Positions 23,255 through 33,400 of a DNA stretch of 64,000 nucleotides are shown in pieces; the first letter of the stretch is position 1, and the number at the start of each line of letters is the position of its first letter. The position numbers and the translations under genes are program-made. Origin of the DNA: Parelaphostrongylus tenuis (lineage: Eukaryota; Nematoda; Chromadorea; Rhabditida; Metastrongylidae); contig JAHQIW010004567.1 of assembly GCA_019055375.1 (NCBI GenBank), positions 310,001 through 374,000 on the forward strand. The letters are read 5' to 3'. The notes under the pieces were generated by a model. It was not told where the DNA came from. It saw only the letters and a program-made list of their open reading frames with translations, and made no database searches.

Positions 23255-24245
23255 TCTTTCATATCTAGTGAAAATCTAGTGCACAATCAAATTCGGAGGT
23301 CTGCCCATTGAAGAGAATTCGCGGTTTAACTCCTACCAAGGGAAGGTCACCGGTGTTCTGTCACACACTATGATTAGTCAAAGTGAATAATCACAGCATG
23401 TGAGAAATATACCGGTGATTTTCCCTACGTACCAACCTCACGCAAATTTCAGAAAGGCAATGTAAGATAATACTTATGTTTTAGTGGTTAAAAACCTTTT
23501 TTTTTCTGAAAAATATCTTTGAGTTATGTCAGTAGGCTGCAATTGTACATCATGAAGGACAATGAGGAGTCTTTCTTTCAAAAAGCGGCATTAATCTTTA
23601 CTCCTTGTTACTGAACGTCAAAATCGTTGCAATTTATTGCACAATGATACCGCACATTACTACGATTTTCACAGCGATTGAATGATACTAGCAACTTCAA
23701 TTGCACTTCACAAATTCCCAACGTTTCTATCTTTATTTTAAAACAGACATACACGAAGAGTTTTCTGGAAGCAAGCCTCCAGTTACAATGAATTTTCCAA
23801 CTTATACCCACAAAAATGAATCTTGGAAATTGATATGTGTTCTCTTCTCCTGCAAAATGTACTCATAATTCCAGTGTTATTCTCCAATCCAATATTTATC
23901 CAATTATCTGTCATTGAATCATTCTAAGTAGGATATCATACTTTCTGTGGTGTCATGTTTCAATGTGACGACTCTTTTTATGTTCTTGAGTGAAAATATG
24001 TTTTTTTTTTTCGACGTTTTTCATTCTATATATTTTACAAAAGTAATGGGCCATTCGGCTGAGTTATCGTTCTATTTTACTTTCTTGTATTCTTCGGTGT
24101 TTTAATCACAGTTTTCCCATAAATTTGTGAATCGATTTTTTTTCACTGCAAATTGTAGCCACTGCAGATTTTCAATAACTTATAGTTTTTTCTTAGACTA
24201 ACGAACTACTAAAAGATTTGGTATGCCTGACGTTTGACTTTGTCT
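23255..24245. other. Unassigned DNA
   Basis: AT-rich with poly-T runs; no recognisable gene. Confidence 0.4.
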
Positions 24246-24254
24246 GCTTCAGGA

Positions 24255-24257
24255 CCA

Positions 24258-24288
<31 letters not shown>

Positions 24289-24330
24289 ATATATACATAT
24301 ATATATATATATATGTATTGCAAGTATTGT
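24255..24330. repeat. TA-rich microsatellite
   Basis: Alternating TA/TATG dinucleotide tract. With 24335-24385 and 24700-24850 it makes a long variable TATA/CATA-rich zone split by a SINE. Tyr/Ile-rich frames here are artefacts. Confidence 0.85.
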
Positions 24331-24401
24331 AAATATAGAAATGTGTACGCATAAATATACACGTGTATATGCATGCATACATGCATAAAAGGATAAAGGA
24401 T

Positions 24402-24691
24402 AAAGCTCTCGGCGTTAATCAATCCCTGAAGGATGCGCCATGCATTCGACTTCAATTTTTAACTTCGTTTGAGGTGATTGAATGCATATCTGGCCTTTAC
24501 AGTGACTCGCGGTGGCCTCCCGCTGAACCAAGTCAGTGCTGCTTATCCTCCCAGACAAGTCTGAGACCTGCCTGGTACCAAATTAGCAACCTCGGAGGGA
24601 TGGGTGGCTTGGTGAGCCATAAGCGCGAGATCGAACCATTGACCTCGTGTGCGACGCAGAGCACCTCTAACCACTGCGCCACATGCGCTCT
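24402..24691 (-). repeat. tRNA-derived SINE, family B, well preserved
   Basis: A full-length copy inserted in the microsatellite zone. It has the tail at AAAGCTCTCGGCG, the body (CTGCTTATCCTCCCAGACAA), and a reversed tRNA-like head ending CTCTAACCACTGCGCCACATGC. Its clean match to the 10.8, 14.9 and 16.7 kb copies fixes the family boundaries. The long frames crossing it are not genes. Confidence 0.85.
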
Positions 24692-24859
24692 CATACATAC
24701 ATGTATATATATATCGTGTATGCATCTGCGTATAAATGTAATGTACGCGAACGTATACACACACGTATATACACTTGCAAATGTACATGTGCATTCGTAT
24801 ATATACTTATGTATAAACACATATTTTTGTAAATACACGTCTATTTCATATCTCTTTTA

Positions 24860-25425
24860 TCCTTTTTTTATTTATTTAGGAAACCTTTTGCTCTGACGCA
24901 GTGGGTTAGTATACTTGTGTTTTATTCAAAAAATTTGCAAATTTTTCTAGCCTTCAATCAAATTAGTGATAGCCCACATTAAATATATCTATTGAAGGAC
25001 ATATTGTCCCGTTTCTAAGACACAGATTGATGAGTTAGCATTACGTCTCTTTGTCTATAGGTCGCTGTGTCCAGATGTTCGTAATTTCTCAATATCGGTT
25101 CCCATATTCCCGGCTGATGTTGTAGTTTGAGATAGCGACCCATCTGCCGTTTATCCTTCTTATGCAGTTAAGAATATTGTTGAATTGTGCCCAATTGAAT
25201 TTTTTCCGTTTCACATATAGAAATTTGATCCCTCTTCACATAACGTTGCGACTGAGCTGTTTTCAAACCGAGAGATAACTCATAACTTTGCATTGACGAC
25301 AACTTCAGTTCATTTCGATAAATAAATAAATAAATGTATATGCATATGTATATGTATAGATATGTGTGCCCATATATGTATAAATATATATACATATATA
25401 CACATATATATATATGCATATACCC
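24860..25425. other. Unassigned DNA ending in a TA-rich microsatellite
   Basis: 24860-25315 holds no recognisable gene; 25320-25425 is an ATAAATAA / TATATGCATATG simple-sequence tract. Confidence 0.5.
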
Positions 25426-25546
25426 TTGAGGGTTTTTTCAAGAATTCTGGAGCGTTGAAATTGAACACTGCGATCACATAAGTTAATCATTTACATCAGC
25501 ACAGCTGAAACTAATTTCAAAAAAGGATATTCGAAGCCTAAGCGAC

Positions 25547-25594
25547 GGCCATATACTGGTGTTTCGAAGGTCTCGCCATCCTCGTCAGTGACCC
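25547..25594 (-). ncRNA. Family-2 hammerhead core, decayed
   Basis: Minus strand: GGGTCA, CTGACGA, GGATGG-loop-CCTTC, GAAA, CACCAGTA, then TGGCC. The core boxes are intact, but helix II has a mismatch and the helix III palindrome is broken. Confidence 0.55.
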
Positions 25595-25813
25595 AAGCCC
25601 CGTATTAAGCCCTGCATTGTAGCAAGGAGGGAGGCGTACGTTGTGACGGCACAGTGTGCAATGACACGGGTCCATCACCACTTCTCTTTCGAAGGATCTC
25701 TGCTGGTAGAACGAATTTGATTCATATCATCAATGTTTTTAGAATCTCACAGTAAACATTCAAAATAATACCAAAAAAGAATGTCTGAAGCCTAAACGAG
25801 GTTGGTACGCCAG

Positions 25814-25860
25814 GGCCATACACCGGTGTTTCGGAGGTCTCGCCCTCCTCGTCAGTGACC
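25814..25860 (-). ncRNA. Family-2 hammerhead ribozyme, intact
   Basis: Minus strand: GGTCA (helix I), CTGACGA (core), GGAGG-GCGAGA-CCTCC (perfect 5-bp helix II, flush with the core), GAAA, CACCGGTG (palindromic helix III), TA (cleavage dinucleotide), TGGCC (helix I, pairing with GGTCA including one G-U). All invariant hammerhead positions are met. Helix III can form either a short CCGG-capped stem in one molecule or a 10-bp duplex between two molecules. I recognise no named family for it. Confidence 0.78.
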
Positions 25861-26283
25861 TGACTGAGAAGTGGTGATGGTCCAATGTCATTATACGCTG
25901 TGCTGTCACCACATACGCCTCTCTACTTGCTACAATGCATGGCTAATATGGGGCGTGGGTCGACCTGACTGAGAAGTGGTGATGGTCCAATGTCATTATA
26001 CACTGTGCTGTCACCACATACGCCTCTCTACTTGCTACAATGCATGGCTTAATACGGGGCGTGGGTCGACCTGACTGAGAAGTGGTGATGGTCCAATGTC
26101 ATTATACACTGTGCTGTCACCACATACGCCTCTCTACTTGCTACAATGCACGGCTTAATACGGGGCGTGGGTCGACCTGACTGAGAAGTGGTGATGGTCC
26201 AATGTCATTATACACTGTGCTGTCACCACATACGTCTCTCTACTTGCTACAATGCATGGCTTAATGTGGGGCTTGGGTCACTG
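25861..26283 (+). repeat. Four-copy 106-bp tandem array
   Basis: Units begin with TGACTGAGAAGTGGTGATGG at 25861, 25966, 26072 and 26178, a period of 105-106 bp, with only scattered substitutions and one 1-nt deletion. Each ends GGGGCGTGGGTC or a close variant; the last runs into the plus-strand hammerhead. The high identity implies recent expansion. Confidence 0.9.
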
Positions 26284-26322
26284 ACGAGGAGGGCGAGACC
26301 TCCGAAACACCGGTGTATGGTC
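26276..26322 (+). ncRNA. Family-2 hammerhead ribozyme, intact
   Basis: GGTCA, CTGACGA, GGAGG-GCGAGA-CCTCC, GAAA, CACCGGTG, TA, TGGTC. Core, helix II and helix III are identical to the minus-strand copy 25814-25860. Helix I keeps 5 pairs with wobbles. Expected cleavage is after the A at 26317. Confidence 0.76.
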
Positions 26323-26512
26323 GTGGCGTACGAACCTCGCTTAGGCTTCATACATTCTTTTTCGAAATTATTTTGAATGTTTATTGCGAGGTTTTGAAAA
26401 CAGTCGATGCCATGAAACTAATTATTCAAGTCCGCCTTTCGAGAAAGCTTCTTTTTTGGCTGGGAACATCTTAAGTGTTGCACTATTGCTTGATATCTTT
26501 CACTAATCATCT

Positions 26513-26605
26513 AGAGAATGGGTAGCTCAGTGGTAGTGATTCTATTCATTACGGAGGCAGTCGAACTTACTAGGGTGTAATTCAACCCTGCGCCGGTCCC
26601 ACGGA
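26513..26605 (+). repeat. tRNA-like sequence, probable SINE head
   Basis: GGGTAGCTCAGTGGTAG is a strong A-box match and GTAATTCAACCCTG a weak B box about 50 nt later. The acceptor and anticodon arms do not fold cleanly, so this is treated as a SINE or tRNA relic. Confidence 0.4.
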
Positions 26606-26609
26606 GCCT

Positions 26610-27440
26610 ATCATTTTCGAGTTGAGAAATTGACGATGTGGAGAAATCTGGAAAAATTTGGAGATCGAGTTGAGAGTTGTGTCATATGATGCACTTTATT
26701 TTTCTGTTTTTCTGACTGATTTCGATGGAGGCGACCTCGAACTTCTTCTTAAGTTTTTGCTCATTTGGCTGTAGTTCGGCATGCAACCTAATATATGCAC
26801 AAGTACCCTGTTACTATAATTCTTCAGAATAATCAGTGATGAACGGAAGATATAACTTAACATGAAAAAGTTTATCCTTTAACTCAACCTTAGAACTTAG
26901 AATAAGAATGGTTGTAGTCTACTTTAACCTATGACATCCACTAGGTGAACGGCTAGTCTTTCGAGATCCTTTATCTAAGAAATTATTGTGTTAGTGCAAA
27001 TATCATTATGTTGAAGTTGTCTGCCGTGGGCGACTTGAGGATGAAGTTAACATTTTTTGGCGTTATATCTAATGAATCGGTGGCTGAAGCATCTCTGTGG
27101 TATAAAGTTAGACTTTTGTCTGACCTACAAAAGCATTATCTAGAAAAATCTTCTTTTACTCATGATTAAACAATATCTAGTTATTTCTTCTCTATTTTCA
27201 CTCTGTACTGTCCTTTTTTTCTGCAATATTGGATATAGCACACCCAATATTAGAGTGGAAACTAGTTGGTAATCAAATGCGAAGCTTCGCTGGTGGTCTA
27301 AATTACGATTTTGTTGTAATATACGATATACGATAGATTCGTTTAGTACCGATAATTTATCTGATGTTTTCTGTTGAGGTGTGCAATAAATTAGAGCGCG
27401 TCTTATGTGACCTTCATTGTATTTCACACCTTTCGTCTAT
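26610..27440. other. Unassigned DNA upstream of the DIPK1-like gene
   Basis: No coding exon recognised. TTTTCCAG at about 27440-27447 just upstream of the first ATG is a good acceptor and may be a trans-splice (SL) site for the downstream gene. Confidence 0.35.
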
Positions 27441-27479
27441 TTTCCAGCTGTTAATTATGAGAGCTTGTTTGAAGTGAAT

Positions 27480-30400
27480 ATGAACGATTTCAGCCCTGGA
27501 GACTGGTTTGACGACGAAGTTCGTGCACTCGTGTGTTCAAAGCCGGGACGTTTGCTTATCACACTCCTTCTCATGATATTCGTTTATCTCGCCTTTATTG
27601 GTCAGTTTGTCTCTTTAATCCTTACTGTAGATTTAGTGAGACATCGAGTAAAGGCAAGTTTTCTAACGTAAACTAAAGCGTTATCATCTTTTGTATGGTA
27701 TTTCATGTTCTCATCATTCCAAAATATCTGTTTTATATGGGAAGTCGAATATGATCTGAACTCACGTCAGAACCTAGCCCAGTTTAACTGTAGCTGAAGT
27801 TAACGGTTAGTAGCAGCGATAGAAGCAAAATGTGGCCGAAAGAAAGTGAATGCTAAGGCCTGGGTTTGTCTAGTGGGCAACACGTGTGCACTCCAACGAA
27901 AAGGACAATTGTGAGTTGCTCACCCGGGGTTCCGAGTTTTGCTCATGTTTCAACATATGGTTGGTTGTAATTCAAGTCACATCGTATCATGAAAAATATA
28001 TGGACAGTAAGTAAAAAATTAAACTTTGTATCATGAAAACAAGTATACCACATAGAAAAGCGTTTGGAAAGTTTATTCAGTACAACAAAAAGCGACTTTG
28101 TTCTAGCCATACCAATTTATACAATTTTCCTTTTTATATTTTTTGCAGTCGATTTCTCGTGTTTCTTATCGGGTGATACATCATCGTAGCGCTCAGTTGT
28201 TACTAAGTATCAGAGTTGAGAGTTAAAGCACAAAAATTGTCACGATTTCTTACATGTTTCACATAATTATCATCGCTTTCCCGTAGGCGGCGTCTAAGCA
28301 ACTTGAGAGGTGATCTCTGTGCTCAGCAGTTTCAAATGAAATCCATTCTGTTGACGAGTAGGTTAGTCAGCGAGGAACTGCTTCCAAATTTCTTGATTAG
28401 TGCGTGATATTAGGTGTGATGTAGGATGTCTACTCTTAAAAACTGATTTTGTCTCTTTTTTGAAAAAGTGACGTTTCATACTCTTTGCGGTGGTAAATGT
28501 GCAGAATACGATTTTTATTTTTATGTCCAGCTGTTATCATTCTTGAAATGCTATTTACAGGGTCAATAGGCGTTTTTCTGTTTGTTTTCCGTTTCATTCA
28601 ATAATATAGGCTCAACTCTTTTCTTATAGTTTTTTCGTCAAATCGTGCCGTAACAGTCTTAGGCGTTGACGGCCCGGAACCATCGACAAAGGTGAATAAA
28701 ACAAGGTAGTTTTTGCTTGTCTCAAATGCAACCGTGCTCTTAGAAACGTTGCTCTTATCCAAAAAGTAGAATAATTGAATGCAGAGCAATCGATATTCTT
28801 ACGGAGTTGTGCGACTCATTTCGTGATGGTCTAATATCAGGAGATTCATGCAATCGGCTGTGTTACAACCGAGAGTGGAAAATCAGCGACTATTACGAGG
28901 GAAACAAGGTGCACTTGTAATTGCGATCGACATCATTTTGATCTCTTTACATGAGATGGTTTAGGTAGTACTGATATTGAAGGATGGAGGGCAAACTGCT
29001 GTATTTAAGAGTTTATATCCTTCTATGAATGATTTTTCACCACTCGATGAAAATCTCAGCTATGATGAGTTCTCAGACATGGTAATGTAAAGTCAGGAAT
29101 TTCGTTTCTCAGTCCTTCGTCATGATTTAATAGTATATTAATCTGTTTGTCACTAAAAAAATATTGAAATTTTTGTTTTTCCAGATTCTGAATCTGATTA
29201 ACGATGAGTTGCGATTGGGTTGGCCACATTACTACAAGAAACACCTCATGGATATCTTATGGCCAACATTACGAAGGCAAGCTTTTCCAAATTCTCAGCA
29301 TCGAAATTAGCTCATCTTCTCAACTTCAGTCTATTGTATGTTTATTCATGATCGGCTTTCGATCTAAAAACCACTAGAATAGTCAAGTTTCCGTTAAAGC
29401 GATTCTAAATTTGAAAAAGAAAATATTCCAATTTTTGGAGTTCGTAAAACATTTTTTCCACATGTATTTCGAAAATTGAGACTACTTGGTACCTCGAAAA
29501 GTAGACATATTAACACCAATTGCCTCAATACTGCAAATTTTCACGTTCTTATGTTCTCGAGTATCGTAATAATCGAAATATTATTGACAATTGCTGAGAA
29601 TTCACCATCGCCAGGAGTTGACATACGTTGAAAAATAAACCTAACGAAATGTTCAAATATTGACTGACTACGTTATAACAGGACTCCTGGGGAACCGATG
29701 TCCGGAGCTGATCGAGCATCTTTGTGGGCCTTGTTGCAACAGCCAGAATTTATCTTATTTCGGATTCTTCCTCTCACGAGAGTCACACCAAAGGTGCTCA
29801 TATTTATTCCAAATCTGAGAACCTATTTTTCTATTTGGTCATGTAAAATGATCAAAGTTTTCACAGCTCATTTTCGATTAAATAGATTACACTGAAATCA
29901 GTTTTAGTCTCTGAAAAGATTTTGGTTTTCTAATCTTTCAAATAATTAATTATGTGTTTAGCAATCCGAATTCATTCTTAGGAGTATCAATGTTTTTCGA
30001 TGAATTAGAAATCCATCTGCTGACACTTTTCAAAGAATGTTTGCGGACGGTCTTATTCATGGGCCCCAACTTGTTAGTCATACAGTAATGCCGCTTGTGA
30101 TAGAGTACAGCGTCCAATTAGGCGACCTGTAGATGACGACTGATCATTAAAAGACGATCAGCAGACCGTATTACCTTCAACTGCGAATTGCTACATATTG
30201 AGAAACTAGTCGAAGATATTATGCGGCAAATCGTTAACTAGCTATCTTCGAAAGTATGATTAAGATTTATTGCCGTGGAAGCTACTTAGATTCATTATAA
30301 GTAGAAGAAGGTAGGAAACCATGGAGGCTTGAAGAAATGGTTGACGTAGCGGGATTTTGTGTTACAGAAACTGCCACTTTTAACGAATTACCCTGCATTA

Positions 30401-33400
30401 TTTACAATTCTATTGCATATTTTTATACACATTTTAGGTCATCTTTACTATGAACAAAGATAATACTACTTTCTAAAATTTATCAAAACTTTTTACAATT
30501 TGCTAACTTCTTGCATACACAGATTATCGGCACATGTGGTCATTTCTACTCAACAGAGGCTCTCGTCGCTTTTCGAATGAAAGATTATTACATGAATCTT
30601 AAGGTTGGAGGTTTTGAGCCCTCAATCGACTATGAGTATAGTAAAATCCTTTTGAGTATTTTCTTCTGTTAAGCCGTTCCGAGGTGTTATTGATATTATT
30701 TATTGAACACTAGCGAAGCATACTACAATACAGCTAATAATGCACTGTGAATATACCATATCGAGGTGGCTAACGTTTCGGCGGTCGCCTTCTTCAGAGC
30801 TTGGAAAGATCATATCATTTTATCAAGCCAAAACCTCCATAATTCTAGCAGAAAACGTTAGAAATAAATTTGGGATTGCATAGGAATAATTTTATTTCAA
30901 AACTCTCACCGTTTTTATGTTTGGGTCTATCAGTTATTCATTAGACCAGCCGCTTAGGGTCAGTGCATCAGTGGGCTGTGCCTTACTCAGGCCGGAAAGA
31001 TCAGCCTGAGGTATGGTTCGAGGTCACGCGTGATTACGAGGCACTCCTCTTTTCGGTTAATTTTGGGCCTTTGTATGTATCCAAAAGGCTTCTGGGGTTT
31101 TACGCGCAGATGTTTTTGATTTCTGTGCGAGGATCGTGAATTTGACTTCGAACATTACTCCTGCATGTTTTTGGTCCCTATGCGTGCCTAGTGGAGTTTT
31201 TGGATCGGAGTCGCGTAACCCCACTAGTTGCTCTTTTACGTGGAGGAATAGTGGTCTACGCGTTTCGCCAATGTACTCATCCCGCATGCCTCGCAAGAGA
31301 TTAGGTAAATTATACCCGATCTGATACAGTCGTCGTCTCTGCCGTTTGGGCAAATTTGCAGTCGTTGGTTTCGCAGAGGCGGTCATATCGGTTGCGGTTT
31401 AATTGGGCTTTAGTGTCTTTGAGAGTAATTCAACTATTGCTACCGTATTCTACAAACCTGCTCTTTTTAGGCAGCGTTTAATATCTGTGCTTATTTCATT
31501 AAAAGTAAAAGGCAGAAAGAGAGGAACCCTTATTTCGCCAGACTTGTCGTTTGGGAGCATAGAATTTCCACTAAATCTAACCTGAAAAGCTCCTACCGTA
31601 TTGTTGTGAATCATTAGGACTGGCTATTTTTCGCGCCAAGCTCAAAGATTCTACCTTTTTTTTTGTGCACACATTTGTCGCTGTTCGGAACATGTTCTTC
31701 AGAAGCGCGCGTTTTATGTGTGAAGGATGAGGTGATAGGTAATGAACCACGATGTTCTTGTTGCTTAGTTTTCGGTACCATTTTTTTATTGTAAGATTCA
31801 CAATTGGGACCAATTTGCTTCTGGTTTCTCGCGGGCGTATTTTGTGTACTCTGATTGACTGTCAAGCAACTCAGACCTTTTGTCCATCTCCTCTTGGGTT
31901 GAGCAGCCGAATAAGCAGTCATCTATATACCTACTGCAGAGTAACGGCCGGAGATCGATTATTGGGATTTCCACTTTAGACATAAAGGCTATAGCAAGTG
32001 CTGGCGCTAGTCGTTGTCCCATTGCCAGCCCTCTGATTTGGGCAAAATAGTTCCCGGAGCATCTAAAGATTGAACAGTTCAGGCACTCTTTCAAGAGAGC
32101 CATAACCTGCCGGATGGAGAAGCCATACATGTTTATAGTCCTTTCGTGCTCCGCTAGAAGCTCGTATATGGCCTGCATTGCGGACCCATTCGATACGTTT
32201 GAATAAAGGGCGGTTACGTCGAAAGATTCCATTCCGTACGCTTTGTTGGGGGAGGCGCTAAGTAAATGTTCTAGGAACATTTGGGTGTTGGTGAGATGGG
32301 CTGGAATATGTTTTAGTAATTAGACTAGTATTAGGTTTAGGAACCACGTTATCCTAGTTTTGTAGTCCCTAGAGTGGGTTTTGAAGTTCTTGCAAATTAT
32401 ATGCGATACTGCACATGGTTTTCTTAGAAATGGGTTGCGCTGGTGAGAAACCTGGGCCCATTTCCAAGAGTGAGATTTGATTTCCCTGAGAAAATTTAAT
32501 ATCGTTAATATGCTAGATCAATCAAGGATCATCGTCCTAGGAGGCATGACTCTTCCCGATAATGCACGTTCACTCTTGAAGATGGGCGCAAGTTTTTCAC
32601 CAGCGCAACACATTTCTAAGGAAACCCTGTGCATTATCTCATGCAATTTGCAAGAGCTTCAAGACCGACCCCGCCATAAGGCCAGACTAGAATCATCCAT
32701 CACGCACGAACAACAAAACGTAGGGGCAATATTAACACCACCTTTTCCTCGAGCATTATTTAGGCAGCAAGACCCCAATAACAAGGTGGATATCAATTTT
32801 CGCATATTTTCAAACGAAACTCTCAGAATCGTTAACCACTACCTCGGGAAAATGTTTAGTCCTAACCTAAAAACAATCAGACTATCAGTTAGCGACAAGG
32901 GAGGAGAGTTTGTAGTAATTCCCAATCAGTTAGATATTGCGATAACGGAAAACCATCTTGAAGATACCACACTTTATCGCCCATCAACTGCTAAGTAATT
33001 CCAAAAACAGTATCGAAAATTGAACCAAGAATGGGTAAAAATAGCAAGTTCGGCTTGTTCAAAGCCTTCCGTTATCTCTCAACTAAAACTTAGTACGCCA
33101 TCATGTACCGTCTTATACTTATTCAAACTCATAGGTTGTTATGCACTGATGATCTTTTCTCTACTAATCCATCAAATTTCAAAGTTAGACCCATCATCAG
33201 CTGCGTAGGTGAGCCAACTGATGGGATAACGTGGTTCTTGAACCTAGTACTAGTCCAATTATTAAAACGCATCCCAGCCCATTTCAACAACACCCAAATG
33301 TTCTTAGATTTACGTAACACGTCTCCCAACAGCGCATACGTGATGGAATCTTTCGACGTAACCTCTCTTTATAAAAACGTGTCGAATGAGTGCGCAATGG

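Larger units (their letters stand above)
25517..26412. mobile_element. Composite hammerhead-bearing element with target-site duplication
   Basis: About 0.9 kb bounded by the exact 11-bp direct repeat TGAAACTAATT (25506-25516 and 26413-26423). It contains three copies of one terminal module (hammerhead-like core plus tail): two minus (25547-25594 and 25814-25860, tails extending left) and one plus (26276-26322, tail extending right). Four 106-bp tandem units lie between the inner pair. One further unit is attached to the left module in inverted orientation (about 25590-25690). No coding capacity. The layout resembles a non-autonomous retrozyme-like element; direct repeats of similar length at the PLE insertions suggest PLE enzymes moved it (inference). 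Confidence 0.72.

Noticed and set aside
24363..24896. 177-codon plus-strand frame, the longest in the window
   Set aside because: It runs through a SINE and TA/CATA microsatellites; the residues are simple-sequence artefacts.
25168..25490. Tyr/Ile-rich minus frames
   Set aside because: Translation of a TATA-type microsatellite.
25861..26283. CRISPR-like array
   Set aside because: Units are contiguous 106-bp tandem copies without distinct spacers, in animal DNA.
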